DNA from: Pantoea brenneri
GTDB lineage: Bacteria > Pseudomonadota > Gammaproteobacteria > Enterobacterales > Enterobacteriaceae
Direction of reading: 5' to 3'
NCBI GenBank assembly: GCA_002095305.1
Contig: MIEI01000040.1
Span: 1 to 42,042, forward strand
DNA length: 42,042 bases
How positions within the stretch are numbered: position 1 is the stretch's first letter; the number at the start of each line of letters is the position of its first letter. The notes beneath the pieces were generated by a model. It saw nothing but the letters and a program-made list of their open reading frames with translations. It made no database searches and was not told the DNA's origin. Position numbers and translations under genes: made by a program. Of the stretch, positions 9,836-19,154 are shown piece after piece.

Positions 9836-10780
9836 TCAGCCCAGGCGCTTCTCAATGGCATCCATCAACATGCCGGTGATGGAGATGGGGAAGGCTGCCT
9901 CAATTTCACGCACGCAGGTCGGGCTGGTCACGTTAACTTCTGTCAGTTTATCACCGATGATGTCCAGTCCGACAAAAATCAGCCCTTTTGCTTTCAGGGT
10001 CGGGCCGACGCGACGGGCGATTTCCCAGTCACTCTCACTCAGCGGACGGGCTTCACCGCGGCCACCTGCTGCCAGGTTACCCCGGGTTTCACCGCCCTGC
10101 GGAATACGGGCCAGGCAGTAAGGCACCGGTTCGCCATCCACCACCAGCACGCGTTTGTCGCCTTCTTTGATCGCCGGAATATAGTTCTGCGCCATGCAAA
10201 ACAGGCTTTCATGCTCGGTCAGGGTTTCGGTGATGACGCCAAAGTTCGGATCGTCTTTCTTCACGCGGAAAATAGAGGCGCCACCCATGCCGTCCAGCGG
10301 CTTCATGATGATGTCGCCATGCTCCTGCCAGAAGGCACGCAGTTTCTCTTTGCTGCGGGTCACCAGCGTGTCCGGCGTGAACTCTGCAAACCAGGCGGTA
10401 TAAAGCTTTTCGTTACAGTCGCGCAGGCTCTGCGGTTTGTTCACGATCAGCGTGCCCAGTTCTTCTGCGCGCTCCAGAATGTAGGTCGCGTAGATGAATT
10501 CGGTATCGAATGGCGGATCTTTACGCATCAGTACTACGTTCAGGTCGGCGAGGGGGATCTCCTGCTCGCTGCCAAACTGATACCAGCTATCCGGATTCTG
10601 CTCAACGCTTAACAGACGGGTGCGGGCAAACGCCACACCACCGCGCAGGGAGAGATCGCGCATCTCCATGTAGTGAATTTCATAACCACGGCGCTGTGCT
10701 TCCAGCAACATGGCGAAGCTGGTGTCTTTTTTAATATTGATGGACGAAATGGGGTCCATCACGATGCCAAGTTCAATCAT
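9836..10780 (-). CDS. gshB: Glutathione synthetase GshB
   Basis: GshB joins gamma-glutamylcysteine and glycine with ATP to make glutathione. The start at 10780 (MIELGIVMDPI) gives 314 residues, near the E. coli length, and has a clear ribosome site (GAGGAG) upstream. The in-frame extension to 10852 lacks similarity. ATP-grasp features include DIIMKPLDGMGGASIF, the glycine-rich loop AAGGRGEAR and the metal-binding EVNVTSPT. The gene follows rsmE by 114 bases on the same strand. Confidence 0.96.
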   Translation of the reverse strand: MIELGIVMDPISSINIKKDTSFAMLLEAQRRGYEIHYMEMRDLSLRGGVAFARTRLLSVEQNPDSWYQFGSEQEIPLADLNVVLMRKDPPFDTEFIYATYILERAEELGTLIVNKPQSLRDCNEKLYTAWFAEFTPDTLVTRSKEKLRAFWQEHGDIIMKPLDGMGGASIFRVKKDDPNFGVITETLTEHESLFCMAQNYIPAIKEGDKRVLVVDGEPVPYCLARIPQGGETRGNLAAGGRGEARPLSESDWEIARRVGPTLKAKGLIFVGLDIIGDKLTEVNVTSPTCVREIEAAFPISITGMLMDAIEKRLG

Positions 10781-10894
10781 TATTATCTCCTCAGGGAGGC
10801 GGCGGTTACCGTCTCGTCTCGTTCGGTCAGCAGTGGGCCGTTCAGTCAGCACGTCAGAGAACTGGCGTCTGTGACTGCCCGCTGGCAGTATCGC

Positions 10895-11626
10895 TTAACC
10901 CAGGTCGCCAAACCTCACCTGAAGTGCCGTAATGGCGGTCAGCGCGGTGGTTTCGGTACGCAAAACCCGTGGGCCAAGCAGGATGTCAGTAAATTCGTGC
11001 TGCGCCGTCATGGCGATTTCGTCAGCGGAAAGCCCGCCTTCAGGACCAATCAGCAACCGCACCCGTTCGACCGGCTGCGGCAGCGTATTGATACTGTGGC
11101 TGGCGCGCGGATGCAGATTAAGCTTCAATCCGCTCTCCGCTTCAGCGCACCAGGCTTCCAGCGTCATCGCCGGACGGATTTCCGGCACGCGATTACGGCC
11201 GCACTGCTCGCAGGCGGCAATAGCAATCTTCTGCCACTGCTGAATCTTTTTAGCCAGGCGTTCAGCGTCCAGCTTCACGCCACAGCGCTCGGAAAATAGC
11301 GGCGTAATGACGTTCACTCCCAGCTCAATTGATTTCTGGATAGTGAACTCCATTTTTTCACCGCGCGACATCACCTGACCCAAATGCAGGTGCAACGGCG
11401 ACTCGCGATCGTCCGGCTGGCTCTCTGTGACCGATACTTTTACACGCTTTTTATCAACATGCGTGATCTCTGCTGCAAAAGTCAGATTAGTGCCATCAAA
11501 GAGTTCCAGATGCTGTCCCGGCGACATGCGAAGCACCCGGCCGACGTGATTGGATGCATCTTCATCCAGCGTAATGTCACTGCCAACGCTCAACGGCCCG
11601 GCGTGATAGATGCGAGGTATGCGCAT
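10895..11626 (-). CDS. rsmE: 16S rRNA (uracil-1498-N3)-methyltransferase RsmE
   Basis: RsmE is a SPOUT-fold enzyme that methylates N3 of U1498 in 16S rRNA using S-adenosylmethionine. The ATG at 11626 (MRIPRIYH) gives 243 residues, the usual length. The 12-residue extension to 11662 is rejected. The C-terminal SPOUT knot motifs [10 protein letters not shown] and [12 protein letters not shown] are intact, with a PUA-like N-terminal part. It lies between endA and gshB as in E. coli. A hairpin (11645-11666) lies just upstream. Confidence 0.95.
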   Translation of the reverse strand: MRIPRIYHAGPLSVGSDITLDEDASNHVGRVLRMSPGQHLELFDGTNLTFAAEITHVDKKRVKVSVTESQPDDRESPLHLHLGQVMSRGEKMEFTIQKSIELGVNVITPLFSERCGVKLDAERLAKKIQQWQKIAIAACEQCGRNRVPEIRPAMTLEAWCAEAESGLKLNLHPRASHSINTLPQPVERVRLLIGPEGGLSADEIAMTAQHEFTDILLGPRVLRTETTALTAITALQVRFGDLG

Positions 11627-11644
11627 AAGGTTCCTGGAACTAAG

Positions 11645-11666
11645 CGCCGTGTGGAATGACACGGCG
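11645..11666 (-). terminator. Hairpin in the endA-rsmE gap
   Basis: An 8-bp perfect stem (CGCCGTGT with ACACGGCG) encloses a 6-base loop, 35 bases beyond the endA stop. There is no T-run on the minus-strand exit. It may act as a partial terminator or RNA-stability element rather than a strong stop. Confidence 0.35.
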
Positions 11667-11700
11667 TCATCGGGAAAAGAGCTAGTTTAGGGCAGGCTTT

Positions 11701-12408
11701 TTAGCGCTGGCAAGCCTGCTGCACATAAGGATTGTGATTGCCCTGTACCCGCGCGATACGCTGGTCACGTTCACACTCCCATTTCGTCACCGGATAGAGC
11801 TTATCCCAGGCGGTAAACAGCTGGGTTTGCTGGCGCGAAATTCGCAGATGATACTGGTCACGCATATAGAAGTAGGTGCGGGCAATGGCGCCGCGTGCGC
11901 GCGCCGGTGGCTCTGCCTGCTTAAGTTTAAAATCCACCTTCATCTCACACTGACCATACTGCTTTTCACTGCCATTCCATTGACTGTAGGCGAAGTTGCC
12001 GCGGTCGCCATTCACTTCGCCGATAGCCGGTTGCAGGTTGTGCAGATCGGTTTCGATGCGACGATAGTCCGGATCTTTACTGCAATTTTTACGGCCGCCG
12101 TTTTGCCAGCATTGACGCTGATGACCAAATTCCCACGCCGGCATAACGTGTTCCCACTCAATGCGCGCCGCACGATTGGCGTTTTTACGCGCCTGATAGC
12201 CACAGCTGTTCAGGTCCGGCACGCCTTTTTTTCCCTGCCAGTTAATTTTACAGCCGCAGTAAAAGGATCCCGGCGCATCGGCGTTGATTTCAGCGGCAAA
12301 GGCTTTGGCCTGCTGGAAATTGTTTTGATGGTAATTATTCAGGTTCAGGGCGTCAGCCGCAAAAGGAACCCATAACAGCGCAACGGCCAGACTAATTATG
12401 CGAGACAT
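11701..12408 (-). CDS. endA: Endonuclease I (periplasmic DNase EndA)
   Basis: A 235-residue secreted nuclease that cuts double-stranded DNA, probably in the periplasm. The signal peptide is visible (hydrophobic residues 2-17, cleavage near ADA-LN, residue 20). The endonuclease I core [12 protein letters not shown] (catalytic His87) and many cysteines (CGC, NSCGY, QRQCW, QYGQCE) expected for disulfides are present. [16 protein letters not shown] is conserved. It lies between sprT and rsmE in the E. coli order. Confidence 0.95.
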   Translation of the reverse strand: MSRIISLAVALLWVPFAADALNLNNYHQNNFQQAKAFAAEINADAPGSFYCGCKINWQGKKGVPDLNSCGYQARKNANRAARIEWEHVMPAWEFGHQRQCWQNGGRKNCSKDPDYRRIETDLHNLQPAIGEVNGDRGNFAYSQWNGSEKQYGQCEMKVDFKLKQAEPPARARGAIARTYFYMRDQYHLRISRQQTQLFTAWDKLYPVTKWECERDQRIARVQGNHNPYVQQACQR

Positions 12409-12486
12409 ATTCCAGATTTCTACTCAGTGCTCTAAAAAGGGCGGCAGGGTAACAGAATGCGGAATAACGCGGAATGGGAAATCGGC

Positions 12487-12999
12487 TCAGGCGGGCACAA
12501 ACTCACCGGCTTTCAGCAGGCTGCCGCAGTGAACGCAGCGATATTCGCTCTCGCCGCGCAATATCCGATTGTGACGGCGTACCGTGAGCTGATGCTGCTG
12601 GCACTGGCAGCGATAAGCAAAGGTGCGGCTACGGACGGACTGCACCTCGAACTGATGGGTACGTCGCGCCGGTACGCCCAGCACCTGCTCCATCATCCAC
12701 TTCCACTCTTTGCCATGCGGCGCCACGCGACCGAATTTCTTCCACACCAGCAGATGCGCCAGTTCGTGCGGAATCACCTCCTCAATGAACGCCTGCTGGT
12801 TTTCCAGCAGCAGGATCGGATTAAGGCGGATTTCCCACGGCTCCAGCCAGGCGGTGCCCGCAGCGGTGCCGCGCTGCTGATAGAGCAACGTCGGTTCAGG
12901 ATAGTTCGTTTTCAGTGCCAGATTGGCGCGCTCCAGCGCCTGACGCAGCGCGCGCATCACGGCCTGTTGCAGAGCAATGGGGAGACGAGGTGTTTTCAT
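12487..12999 (-). CDS. sprT: SprT family zinc metalloprotease-like protein
   Basis: A 170-residue protein related to E. coli SprT. The start at 12999 ([14 protein letters not shown]) matches family members; the 12-residue extension is not conserved. The zinc-protease motif HELAH lies at 78-82. A C-terminal zinc-ribbon-like region holds paired cysteines (CQC and CVHC). The bacterial function is poorly known. It is the first gene of the minus run toward ruvX. In E. coli galP is its neighbour; here two sugar-surface genes intervene. Confidence 0.93.
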   Translation of the reverse strand: MKTPRLPIALQQAVMRALRQALERANLALKTNYPEPTLLYQQRGTAAGTAWLEPWEIRLNPILLLENQQAFIEEVIPHELAHLLVWKKFGRVAPHGKEWKWMMEQVLGVPARRTHQFEVQSVRSRTFAYRCQCQQHQLTVRRHNRILRGESEYRCVHCGSLLKAGEFVPA

Positions 13000-13281
13000 G
13001 GCGCTCAGAATAATCGGCGTCACGCGGGAACTCAACCGGGCAGAACAGATCGCCGCTTACCGATGCCGTTTATGCGCCGGCGGCCGGTAGACGGATGCTG
13101 CTTCGTCAGGCCTGTGCGCACCGCGACGGCCGGGCTGAAACCGGCGCTACCGCCCGCATCGGCTGTCAGGTGATAATTTTGGTTTAAATATTGTTATGCT
13201 CTTTTTTAGAATATCCTATGGTTAAAATTCGCCGCAGGGTGGATGGAGGTCAGGTGAAAGGCACAGGGCACGGATAAAGCG

Positions 13282-14391
13282 ATGAAAGATAATAATAACC
13301 TAAAGAAACAACGGATTGTGCTGGTCACTGATTTGATGGCGGGACGCGGTGGGATGGAGAACGTGACCGGTCAGCTGATCACGGCGCTGAATGCCGATGC
13401 GGAATGCGAGGCCGGGCTGTTTATCATCAACAGCGGCGAAGAAAGTCATTCACGCGCCTGGACCGCCAATGCGGTGTTACAGGAAAGCGTCTGCACCCTG
13501 CGTAATAAAAAAATAAAGAACTTCATTCATACGCTGCGAATGGCGGCTTTTTTTCGTCGCTACCAGCCCGATCACGTCATTACCTTAAACACCATTCCCT
13601 GCCTGATGACGCGCCGGGCGATTACCCTCTCCGGCCGCAAAATCGTGCTGTCGAGCTGGATGCACCTGCCGCCGCGTGAGCGTTATCGTCCTCACTATCT
13701 GTTGCGCGCCGATCACCATTTTGCCATCAGTCAGCAGATCCGGCAGCAGCTGGTCGAGCTGGGTGCCAGCGCGGCGGATATTGACGTGATTTATAACCCG
13801 GTAAAACGCAACGACAGCGTGATCGGCAGGCCGGCGGAACTGAAATTTTTATATATCGGCCGGGTCCATTTCGAGCGTCAGAAGCAGCTTAAAGATCTGT
13901 TTGATGCGCTCAGCCTGCTTGAGGTGCCGTGGACGCTGGAGATTGTCGGCGACGGAGAGGATCTGGCGCGTTGCCAGGCGTATGTGGCGCAGCGGGGAAT
14001 TCAGGATCGCATCACCTGGCATGGCTGGCAGGAGAATGCCTGGGATTACGTGATCCGCGAGATTAAACAGGTCACCTGCCTGGTGATGACCTCCAACTTT
14101 GAAGGCTTCCCGCTGATCCTGCTGGAAGCGATGTCACGCGGCGTTTACTGCGTCTCCTCTGACTGCGTCAGTGGACCGGCGGAAATCATTAAGCCAGGCA
14201 TCAACGGTCAACTGTACCAAAAAAATGACAGCGTAGCGCTGGCTGCCATTCTCAATGCCCTGAGCGGGGAGGTTCACTTTCCCGATCACCAGCTTATTAA
14301 ACAGAGCATTACCGGTTTTTATGAGGAGAATTATATGAAGCATCTGAAGGACGTGCTTAACCGCCTCTCAGAGGTTAAGCATGACGAATAA
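13282..14391 (+). CDS. WaaB-like GT4 glycosyltransferase (LPS core type)
   Basis: A 369-residue retaining glycosyltransferase of the GT4/GT-B class. The donor-site EX7E motif is at Glu274 and Glu282 (NFEGFPLILLEA), with IVGDGED (222-227) and an N-terminal GGM loop (23-25). The pattern FLYIGR...QKQ.KDLFDAL, HGWQ.., SSDC.SGP..IIKPG.NG.LY closely follows E. coli WaaB, the LPS outer-core 1,6-galactosyltransferase. A role adding a hexose to core or another surface glycan is inferred; donor and acceptor cannot be read from sequence. An in-frame TGA at 13255 rules out a longer start. The ribosome site is weak. It overlaps the next gene by 11 bases. Confidence 0.85.
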   Translation: MKDNNNLKKQRIVLVTDLMAGRGGMENVTGQLITALNADAECEAGLFIINSGEESHSRAWTANAVLQESVCTLRNKKIKNFIHTLRMAAFFRRYQPDHVITLNTIPCLMTRRAITLSGRKIVLSSWMHLPPRERYRPHYLLRADHHFAISQQIRQQLVELGASAADIDVIYNPVKRNDSVIGRPAELKFLYIGRVHFERQKQLKDLFDALSLLEVPWTLEIVGDGEDLARCQAYVAQRGIQDRITWHGWQENAWDYVIREIKQVTCLVMTSNFEGFPLILLEAMSRGVYCVSSDCVSGPAEIIKPGINGQLYQKNDSVALAAILNALSGEVHFPDHQLIKQSITGFYEENYMKHLKDVLNRLSEVKHDE

Positions 14392-15640
14392 GACCGAACT
14401 CAACGGATTGTCCTTAGCGGTGAATTTTTCTGTCATCGCGCTCTGCCTGGCGCTGGCGCTGAATATGTTCGTCACCGGCCTGCCACAAAAAATCTTCTAC
14501 ATTGTCTCTTACCTGTCCGTGGCGTCGATAGCCTATGGCCTGGTGCGCCGGAAAATCGCTTTTCAGCCAAACCGCTTTTTTATCGCCCTGTTTATCGTGC
14601 TGATTATCTTTTCACTGATTCGCCTGGTCTGGGCGATTCAGGTCAAAGCGATTGAGACAGCCCCTTCGGGCGACAGTATCACCAACATCAGCAACTATCT
14701 GCTGGGCGCTAAGCGCCTGCTGCTTGGCGCATTTGTCCTGTTGAGCCTGGCGATTTACGGCCAGCAGGTGTCGCTCAATACGCTGCGGGCAGGGAAAGTT
14801 TTGATCCTGCTGGGATTGCTGATCTCCCTGGGCTTCGGCATTCATGAGCATCTCTATACCGCCAACGTGCGGATTAAGCTCACCACCGAAGCGGCGTCAA
14901 TGTCCTCCTACATGATTCTGTTTATCTACTGCGCCTGGCTCTGGCTGAGTCGCTTTGAGACCCAGGCTTACTGGAAGATTGCTGACGTGGCCGCCTTACT
15001 CGTCACCTTTGCGTTGCTCTATCTGTGCGGCACCCGGGTCACCATTATCGCCCTGGTGGCGGTTGGCCTGCTGTTCCTGTTACAGACCTATCGTCTGTCG
15101 ATGCTGAAAAACTGGCGCATCAGCGTGCTGGTGGTGGGTTTGCTGGCTGTTCTGGTGCTGATGACCAGCAATCGCTGGGTGGAAGGGGTGCAGGATATTG
15201 AGAACTACGGTTCCAATAGTTCAACGTCGCTGGGCGCGCGGGTCGCGATCTGGGGCGGGGCAGTTAACTTTATTCAGCATCATTCCGGTTTTGCGACCCC
15301 GGATGAGCGGACTACTCAGGCGCGTCAGTTTATTACCGCGCACTACCCGAATAACCTTGAAGGCTACACCAACGTTAAATACAACATGCACAACGAGTTC
15401 CTGGAAGTTACCACCTTGCAGGGATGGCTCGGGACCGCGTCGCTGGCGTTGCTGTACCTGGTGGCACTGGCGGGGGGATTAAAGCGCTGCGATCTGCGTG
15501 GGGTGGCGCTGCCGCTGCTGGCGCTGTTTGTCGCCGGACTGACCGATTCGGTGCTGCCCTATAACCAGACCGCCACCATTTTCATTATGGCGCTGGCGCT
15601 CTGCTGTTTACGGCTACCGGTAGCACCATCGCGGATCTAG
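14381..15640 (+). CDS. WaaL-like O-antigen ligase (Wzy_C family membrane protein)
   Basis: A 419-residue polytopic inner-membrane protein with roughly ten to twelve hydrophobic segments and a large periplasmic loop (about 262-350). Residues equivalent to those needed in E. coli WaaL appear: Arg219 (GTRV), Arg287 (SLGARVA) and His337 (MHNEFLE). These support transfer of undecaprenyl-linked glycan to lipid A-core over polymerase activity. The start overlaps the preceding glycosyltransferase by 11 bases, with GAGG ahead, so the two are co-translated. WaaL normally lies in the waa core cluster; here it stands between sprT and galP. Whether a second waaL exists elsewhere cannot be seen. Confidence 0.82.
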   Translation: MTNKTELNGLSLAVNFSVIALCLALALNMFVTGLPQKIFYIVSYLSVASIAYGLVRRKIAFQPNRFFIALFIVLIIFSLIRLVWAIQVKAIETAPSGDSITNISNYLLGAKRLLLGAFVLLSLAIYGQQVSLNTLRAGKVLILLGLLISLGFGIHEHLYTANVRIKLTTEAASMSSYMILFIYCAWLWLSRFETQAYWKIADVAALLVTFALLYLCGTRVTIIALVAVGLLFLLQTYRLSMLKNWRISVLVVGLLAVLVLMTSNRWVEGVQDIENYGSNSSTSLGARVAIWGGAVNFIQHHSGFATPDERTTQARQFITAHYPNNLEGYTNVKYNMHNEFLEVTTLQGWLGTASLALLYLVALAGGLKRCDLRGVALPLLALFVAGLTDSVLPYNQTATIFIMALALCCLRLPVAPSRI

Positions 15641-15660
15641 CGTGAGGCGAGGGATAAAAT

Positions 15661-15698
15661 AAAAACGGCGGGGTTTCCAGAGAAACCCCGCCGTTTTT
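15661..15698. terminator. Strong bidirectional terminator, waaL-like / galP
   Basis: A 17-bp perfect stem (15661-15677 with 15682-15698) closes a 4-base loop (CAGA). T-rich exits flank both sides: T-run to 15701 on plus, A-rich 15655-15665 on minus. It serves two convergent transcripts. Confidence 0.93.
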
Positions 15699-15712
15699 TT
15701 TACGCTTGATGA

Positions 15713-17110
15713 TTAATTCTGTGAACCGATGTCGCGCAGTTTTTTACCGGCCATCAGGTTACGTTCGATGTGCTCCAGCGAGACGTTTTTGGTCTCAGGA
15801 ATCAGCATCACCGTCAGCAGAATGAAGAACAGGTTCAGCAGCGCGTAGACCCAGAAGGTATTAGCGTTGCCCAGCGTGTTCAGCATTGTCAGGAAGGTCG
15901 CACCGACAATCATGTTAGCGATCCAGTTGGTGGTGGTGGAAACGGTGATACCGAAGTCGCGGCCTTTCAGCGGCTGAATTTCGGAACACAGCACCCAAAT
16001 CAACGGACCGGCTGACATCGCAAAACCAATGATAAACATCAGCAGCATACCCACGGCGAAGTACTGCGCGCCCGGTGAATGGATGCCGAAATGCAACATG
16101 GTACCCAGCACGCCCATACCGGCTGCCATCACCATAAAGCCGAGGATCAGGGTTGGTTTACGACCCCAGCGATCGACCAGACCGATAGCGATAAAGGTTG
16201 CCAGTACGTTGATCAGACCAACAATTACCGTGCCCCACATCTGCTCAGTGGTATTGGTAAAGCCGGCGATTTCGAAGATTTTCGGTGCGTAATACATGAT
16301 GACGTTCATGCCGGTAAACTGCTGCATGACCTGCAACAGAATGCCGAGGTAGACCGCACGACGGAAGTGGCTGCTGCTGGTAAACAGACCCCAGCCAGAC
16401 TGCTTAATCTTCAGGCTTTCACGAATCTCGTCCAGTTCACGCTTCGCCTGTTCGCTGGTATCACGCAGACGATCCAGCACCCGTTGCGCATCGCGGAAAT
16501 TGCCTTTCGCCGCCAGCCAGCGTGGGCTGTTTGGCAGGAAGAAGACGCCAACCAGCAGCAGCAGAGCAGGAATGGTGATGATGCCCAGCATCCAGCGCCA
16601 GTTGCCGGTAAAGCTGAATGCGGTATCGGACAGGTAAGCGCCCAGGATACCGATAGTGATCATCAGCTGATAAAGCGAAATCATACTGCCGCGAATTTTT
16701 TCTGGTGCAATTTCAGAAAGGTAAAGCGGGGCGGTGTAAGACGCGATACCGACAGCCAGACCCAGCAGGACGCGGGCGCTGATCAGCATTTCCGGGTTAG
16801 GTGACATTGCCGACCAGAGTGAACCAATCACGAACAGAATCGCACCGGCCATCAGGCTTTTTTTACGGCCCAGGCGGGAGGACATCCAGCCGCTGCCGAT
16901 AGCACCCACCGCGGCACCAAACATCATGGAACTGACGATCCACTCCTGCTGATGGGCGGTAACGTTAAAGTCTTTTGCGATAAACGGCAGTGCACCGGCA
17001 ATCACGCCGATATCCAGACCGAACAGCAGACCCGCAAGGGCCGCCAGAAAGCAGACAAATAAGGTCATCGCCTTATTTGATGTTCTGCTCTTGTGTGTAT
17101 TGCCAGGCAT
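15713..17110 (-). CDS. galP: Galactose:H+ symporter GalP
   Basis: A 465-residue major facilitator (sugar porter family) with twelve membrane spans that imports galactose, and also glucose, with protons. Family signatures are GRKKSL after span 2, [25 protein letters not shown] at the end of span 6, [14 protein letters not shown] in span 7, DRWGRKP and the C-terminal PETK. It matches E. coli GalP along its whole length. Transcription comes from the 17.1-17.4 kb region, where CRP and GalR/GalS sites are visible. Confidence 0.95.
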   Translation of the reverse strand: MPGNTHKSRTSNKAMTLFVCFLAALAGLLFGLDIGVIAGALPFIAKDFNVTAHQQEWIVSSMMFGAAVGAIGSGWMSSRLGRKKSLMAGAILFVIGSLWSAMSPNPEMLISARVLLGLAVGIASYTAPLYLSEIAPEKIRGSMISLYQLMITIGILGAYLSDTAFSFTGNWRWMLGIITIPALLLLVGVFFLPNSPRWLAAKGNFRDAQRVLDRLRDTSEQAKRELDEIRESLKIKQSGWGLFTSSSHFRRAVYLGILLQVMQQFTGMNVIMYYAPKIFEIAGFTNTTEQMWGTVIVGLINVLATFIAIGLVDRWGRKPTLILGFMVMAAGMGVLGTMLHFGIHSPGAQYFAVGMLLMFIIGFAMSAGPLIWVLCSEIQPLKGRDFGITVSTTTNWIANMIVGATFLTMLNTLGNANTFWVYALLNLFFILLTVMLIPETKNVSLEHIERNLMAGKKLRDIGSQN

Positions 17111-17146
17111 TTTAGCCTCCAGGTTTATCCATCATTGTTTTTATCA

Positions 17147-17208
17147 ATGTTAAAAAACTCTTTGCGCGAAAAAAGTGAGTCCGATCACATCAGTGTAATC
17201 GTTTACAC
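17147..17208 (-). promoter_or_regulatory. galP promoter with CRP site and GalR/GalS operator
   Basis: Reading toward galP: a 16-bp operator GTGTAATCGTTTACAC (17193-17208) fits the GalR/GalS consensus GTGKAANCGNTTMCAC at every defined base. Next to it is a CRP-like site AGTGA-N6-TCACA (17174-17189, one mismatch from TGTGA-N6-TCACA). The -10 TAACAT (17152-17147) is spaced for class II CRP activation, with a start near 17140. This matches known galP control in E. coli. Confidence 0.8.
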
Positions 17209-17210
17209 AC

Positions 17211-17411
17211 GCTGAAACCCTGAAATTCAGCATTTTTTGCCCGGAAAGGTTAATTAACCAGTGAGGTATAGCACTCATTAAGTTTCTGACAAGGCTCTAT
17301 TTATTGGCTATCAGACGACGCTGAAAATAACGCATTTTCAGCAGAATAACTACGTAGAGTAAATCCTAAATAGCAGATAAACAAAGCGTTTCAAATTGTA
17401 ATCGTTAACAT
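17211..17411. promoter_or_regulatory. Second GalR-like operator and hairpins upstream of galP
   Basis: A second operator-like site, TTGTAATCGTTAACAT (17396-17411), differs from the GalR/GalS consensus at three defined bases and lies about 200 bases from the first, a distance that could allow looping. Between them are two dyads: 17211-17231, followed on the plus strand by T6, and a 9-bp perfect stem 17320-17342. No protein gene was recognised in 17111-17564. Confidence 0.5.
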
Positions 17412-17516
17412 TTTGTTGTCAGAAAAGGCGAAAAGAAGTGTAGCTGAGATCAGAAAATTTGCTGCAGGCAGGGCGCGTAACAGTGGATTTGAGGCTGACT
17501 GAACGGCATCAGGCAT

Positions 17517-17547
17517 AAAAAAAACCCTGCCACGGCGGCAGGGTTTT
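17517..17547 (-). terminator. metK terminator
   Basis: An 11-bp perfect stem (AAAACCCTGCC, 17521-17531, with 17537-17547) closes a 5-base loop. On the minus strand it is followed by an 8-base T-run (A-run 17517-17524 on plus). It lies 17 bases past the metK stop. Confidence 0.9.
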
Positions 17548-17564
17548 GATCATTCCGGCTTAAA

Positions 17565-18716
17565 TCAGAGGCCAGCGGCTTCGCGCAGCTGTGCCGCTTT
17601 GTCGGTTTTTTCCCATGGGAAATGTTCACGACCAAAGTGACCGTAAGCAGCGGTCTCTTTGTAGATTGGGTGCAGCAGATCGAGCATCTGAATCAGACCA
17701 TACGGACGCAGATCGAAGAACTCACGCACCAGCAGAGTCAGCTGCTCAGTTGAAACTTTCTCAGTGCCGAAGGTTTCAACCATGATGGAAGTAGGTTCCG
17801 CCACGCCAATCGCGTAAGAGACCTGGATTTCACAACGATCTGCCAGACCGGCCGCCACGATGTTCTTCGCGACGTAACGGGCTGCGTAGGCTGCTGAACG
17901 GTCCACTTTTGACGGGTCTTTGCCTGAGAACGCGCCGCCGCCGTGACGTGCCATGCCGCCGTAGGTATCAACGATGATTTTACGACCGGTCAGGCCGCAA
18001 TCGCCCATCGGGCCACCGATAACAAAACGGCCAGTCGGGTTGATGTGATATTTGGTCGAGGCGCTCAGCCATTCTGCAGGCAGAACCGGCTTGATGATCT
18101 CTTCCATCACCGCTTCCTGCAGATCTTTCTGGCTGATGGATTCGGCGTGCTGAGTCGAAAGCACCACCGCATCGATGCCCACAATTTTGCCGTCGTCATA
18201 CTGGAAAGTGACCTGGCTCTTAGCATCCGGACGCAGCCACGGCAGGGTGCCGTTTTTACGCACTTCAGCCTGACGCTGCACCAGACGGTGCGCATAGGTC
18301 ACCGGCGCAGGCATCAGCACGTCGGTTTCATTGGTGGCGTAACCGAACATCAGACCCTGGTCACCGGCGCCTTGCTCCAGCGGATCGCTGCGGTCGACGC
18401 CCTGGTTGATATCCTGAGACTGTTTACCAATCGCGCTTAATACTGCGCAAGAGTTGGCATCAAAGCCCATATCGGAATGAACATAGCCGATTTCACGTAC
18501 GGTGTTACGGGTGATCTCTTCGATATCGACCCAGGCGCTGGTGGTGATTTCACCGCCAACCAGAACCATACCGGTTTTAACGTAAGTTTCGCAGGCCACG
18601 CGTGCTTTAGGATCCTGTTCGAGGATCGCATCCAGCACCGCATCGGAGATTTGGTCGGCGATTTTATCAGGATGTCCTTCTGATACGGACTCAGACGTAA
18701 AAAGGTGTTTAGCCAT
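17565..18716 (-). CDS. metK: S-adenosylmethionine synthetase MetK
   Basis: MetK makes S-adenosylmethionine from methionine and ATP, hydrolysing the triphosphate. The 383-residue product has the standard N-terminus ([18 protein letters not shown], with the ATP-binding GHPDK), the [12 protein letters not shown] hexapeptide region and the phosphate-binding GGGAFSGKD loop. Its product feeds polyamine and methylation pathways, and speA/speB follow divergently. A MetJ-type operator lies about 150 bases upstream and a clear terminator downstream. Confidence 0.97.
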   Translation of the reverse strand: MAKHLFTSESVSEGHPDKIADQISDAVLDAILEQDPKARVACETYVKTGMVLVGGEITTSAWVDIEEITRNTVREIGYVHSDMGFDANSCAVLSAIGKQSQDINQGVDRSDPLEQGAGDQGLMFGYATNETDVLMPAPVTYAHRLVQRQAEVRKNGTLPWLRPDAKSQVTFQYDDGKIVGIDAVVLSTQHAESISQKDLQEAVMEEIIKPVLPAEWLSASTKYHINPTGRFVIGGPMGDCGLTGRKIIVDTYGGMARHGGGAFSGKDPSKVDRSAAYAARYVAKNIVAAGLADRCEIQVSYAIGVAEPTSIMVETFGTEKVSTEQLTLLVREFFDLRPYGLIQMLDLLHPIYKETAAYGHFGREHFPWEKTDKAAQLREAAGL

Positions 18717-18861
18717 TCTGTTCTTTACCTTACAAATGGTTTGAATTCGACTGCATAGCGCAAGTGAGTATCATCTGACTTAACGCCCCTTCAGGCAAAG
18801 CCGCGAGCAGTGAGGTTGTGTCAGCACAGCAGGCCAACACCGCCTGGATATTAACCTGTTT

Positions 18862-18885
18862 AGATGGAAAACCATCTGGACGGCT
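18862..18885 (-). promoter_or_regulatory. Candidate MetJ operator (three tandem met boxes) for metK
   Basis: Three contiguous 8-mers, AGATGGAA, AACCATCT and GGACGGCT, match the met box AGACGTCT at 4, 5 and 6 of 8 positions. Tandem imperfect boxes are how MetJ binds, and E. coli metK is MetJ-repressed. The site lies 146 bases upstream of the metK start. A possible -10 (TAATAT on minus, 18853-18848) lies just downstream. Confidence 0.55.
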
Positions 18886-18998
18886 ATTTTAGGTTACAGG
18901 ATGAGCGAATTACCAGCCCTTTTTCTGTTTCAGCATTTTACCTGTTGGGCCTATCGGCATAATTTCCTGACACTCCACGCATTTCCCCGATAATCTTT

Positions 18999-19027
18999 TT
19001 GCTTTTTGCAGCTGTAAACTGTATAAA
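18999..19027 (+). promoter_or_regulatory. Candidate speA promoter
   Basis: TTGCTT (18999-19004) and TATAAA (19022-19027) are spaced by 17 bases, predicting a start near 19034. If used, the speA leader would be about 530 bases and include both small ORFs listed next. A hairpin (19033-19049) would sit at the very 5' end of the transcript. Confidence 0.5.
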
Positions 19028-19154
19028 ACGCCGCTGCTTTGGTAGCAGCAATCAGGATGACGCCACAGATCGCGTCGCGCCCGTCAGACTCGCGTCTGGC
19101 TTTCACCCAGTTGTGTTCCATGTGCCGCTGGCATGTGTGGAGGTGATACGAGTA

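Noticed and set aside
9818..10612. 264-codon plus-strand ORF
   Set aside because: It is the antisense shadow of gshB, which is complete and conserved; GC-rich genes often leave long antisense frames.
13083..13090. ops/RfaH-like element (GCCGGTAG) upstream of the WaaB-like gene
   Set aside because: It matches seven of eight bases of the core but lacks the following conserved bases, and one short match is expected by chance.
12457..13173. 238-codon plus-strand ORF
   Set aside because: Antisense to sprT, running into its upstream region, with no family resemblance.
16079..16804. 241-codon plus-strand ORF
   Set aside because: Antisense to galP; Gln/His/Asp-rich text typical of reverse-read membrane protein codons.
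15713..17110. galP as another sugar porter such as AraE or XylE
   Set aside because: Whole-length agreement with E. coli GalP and the GalR/CRP sites favour GalP.
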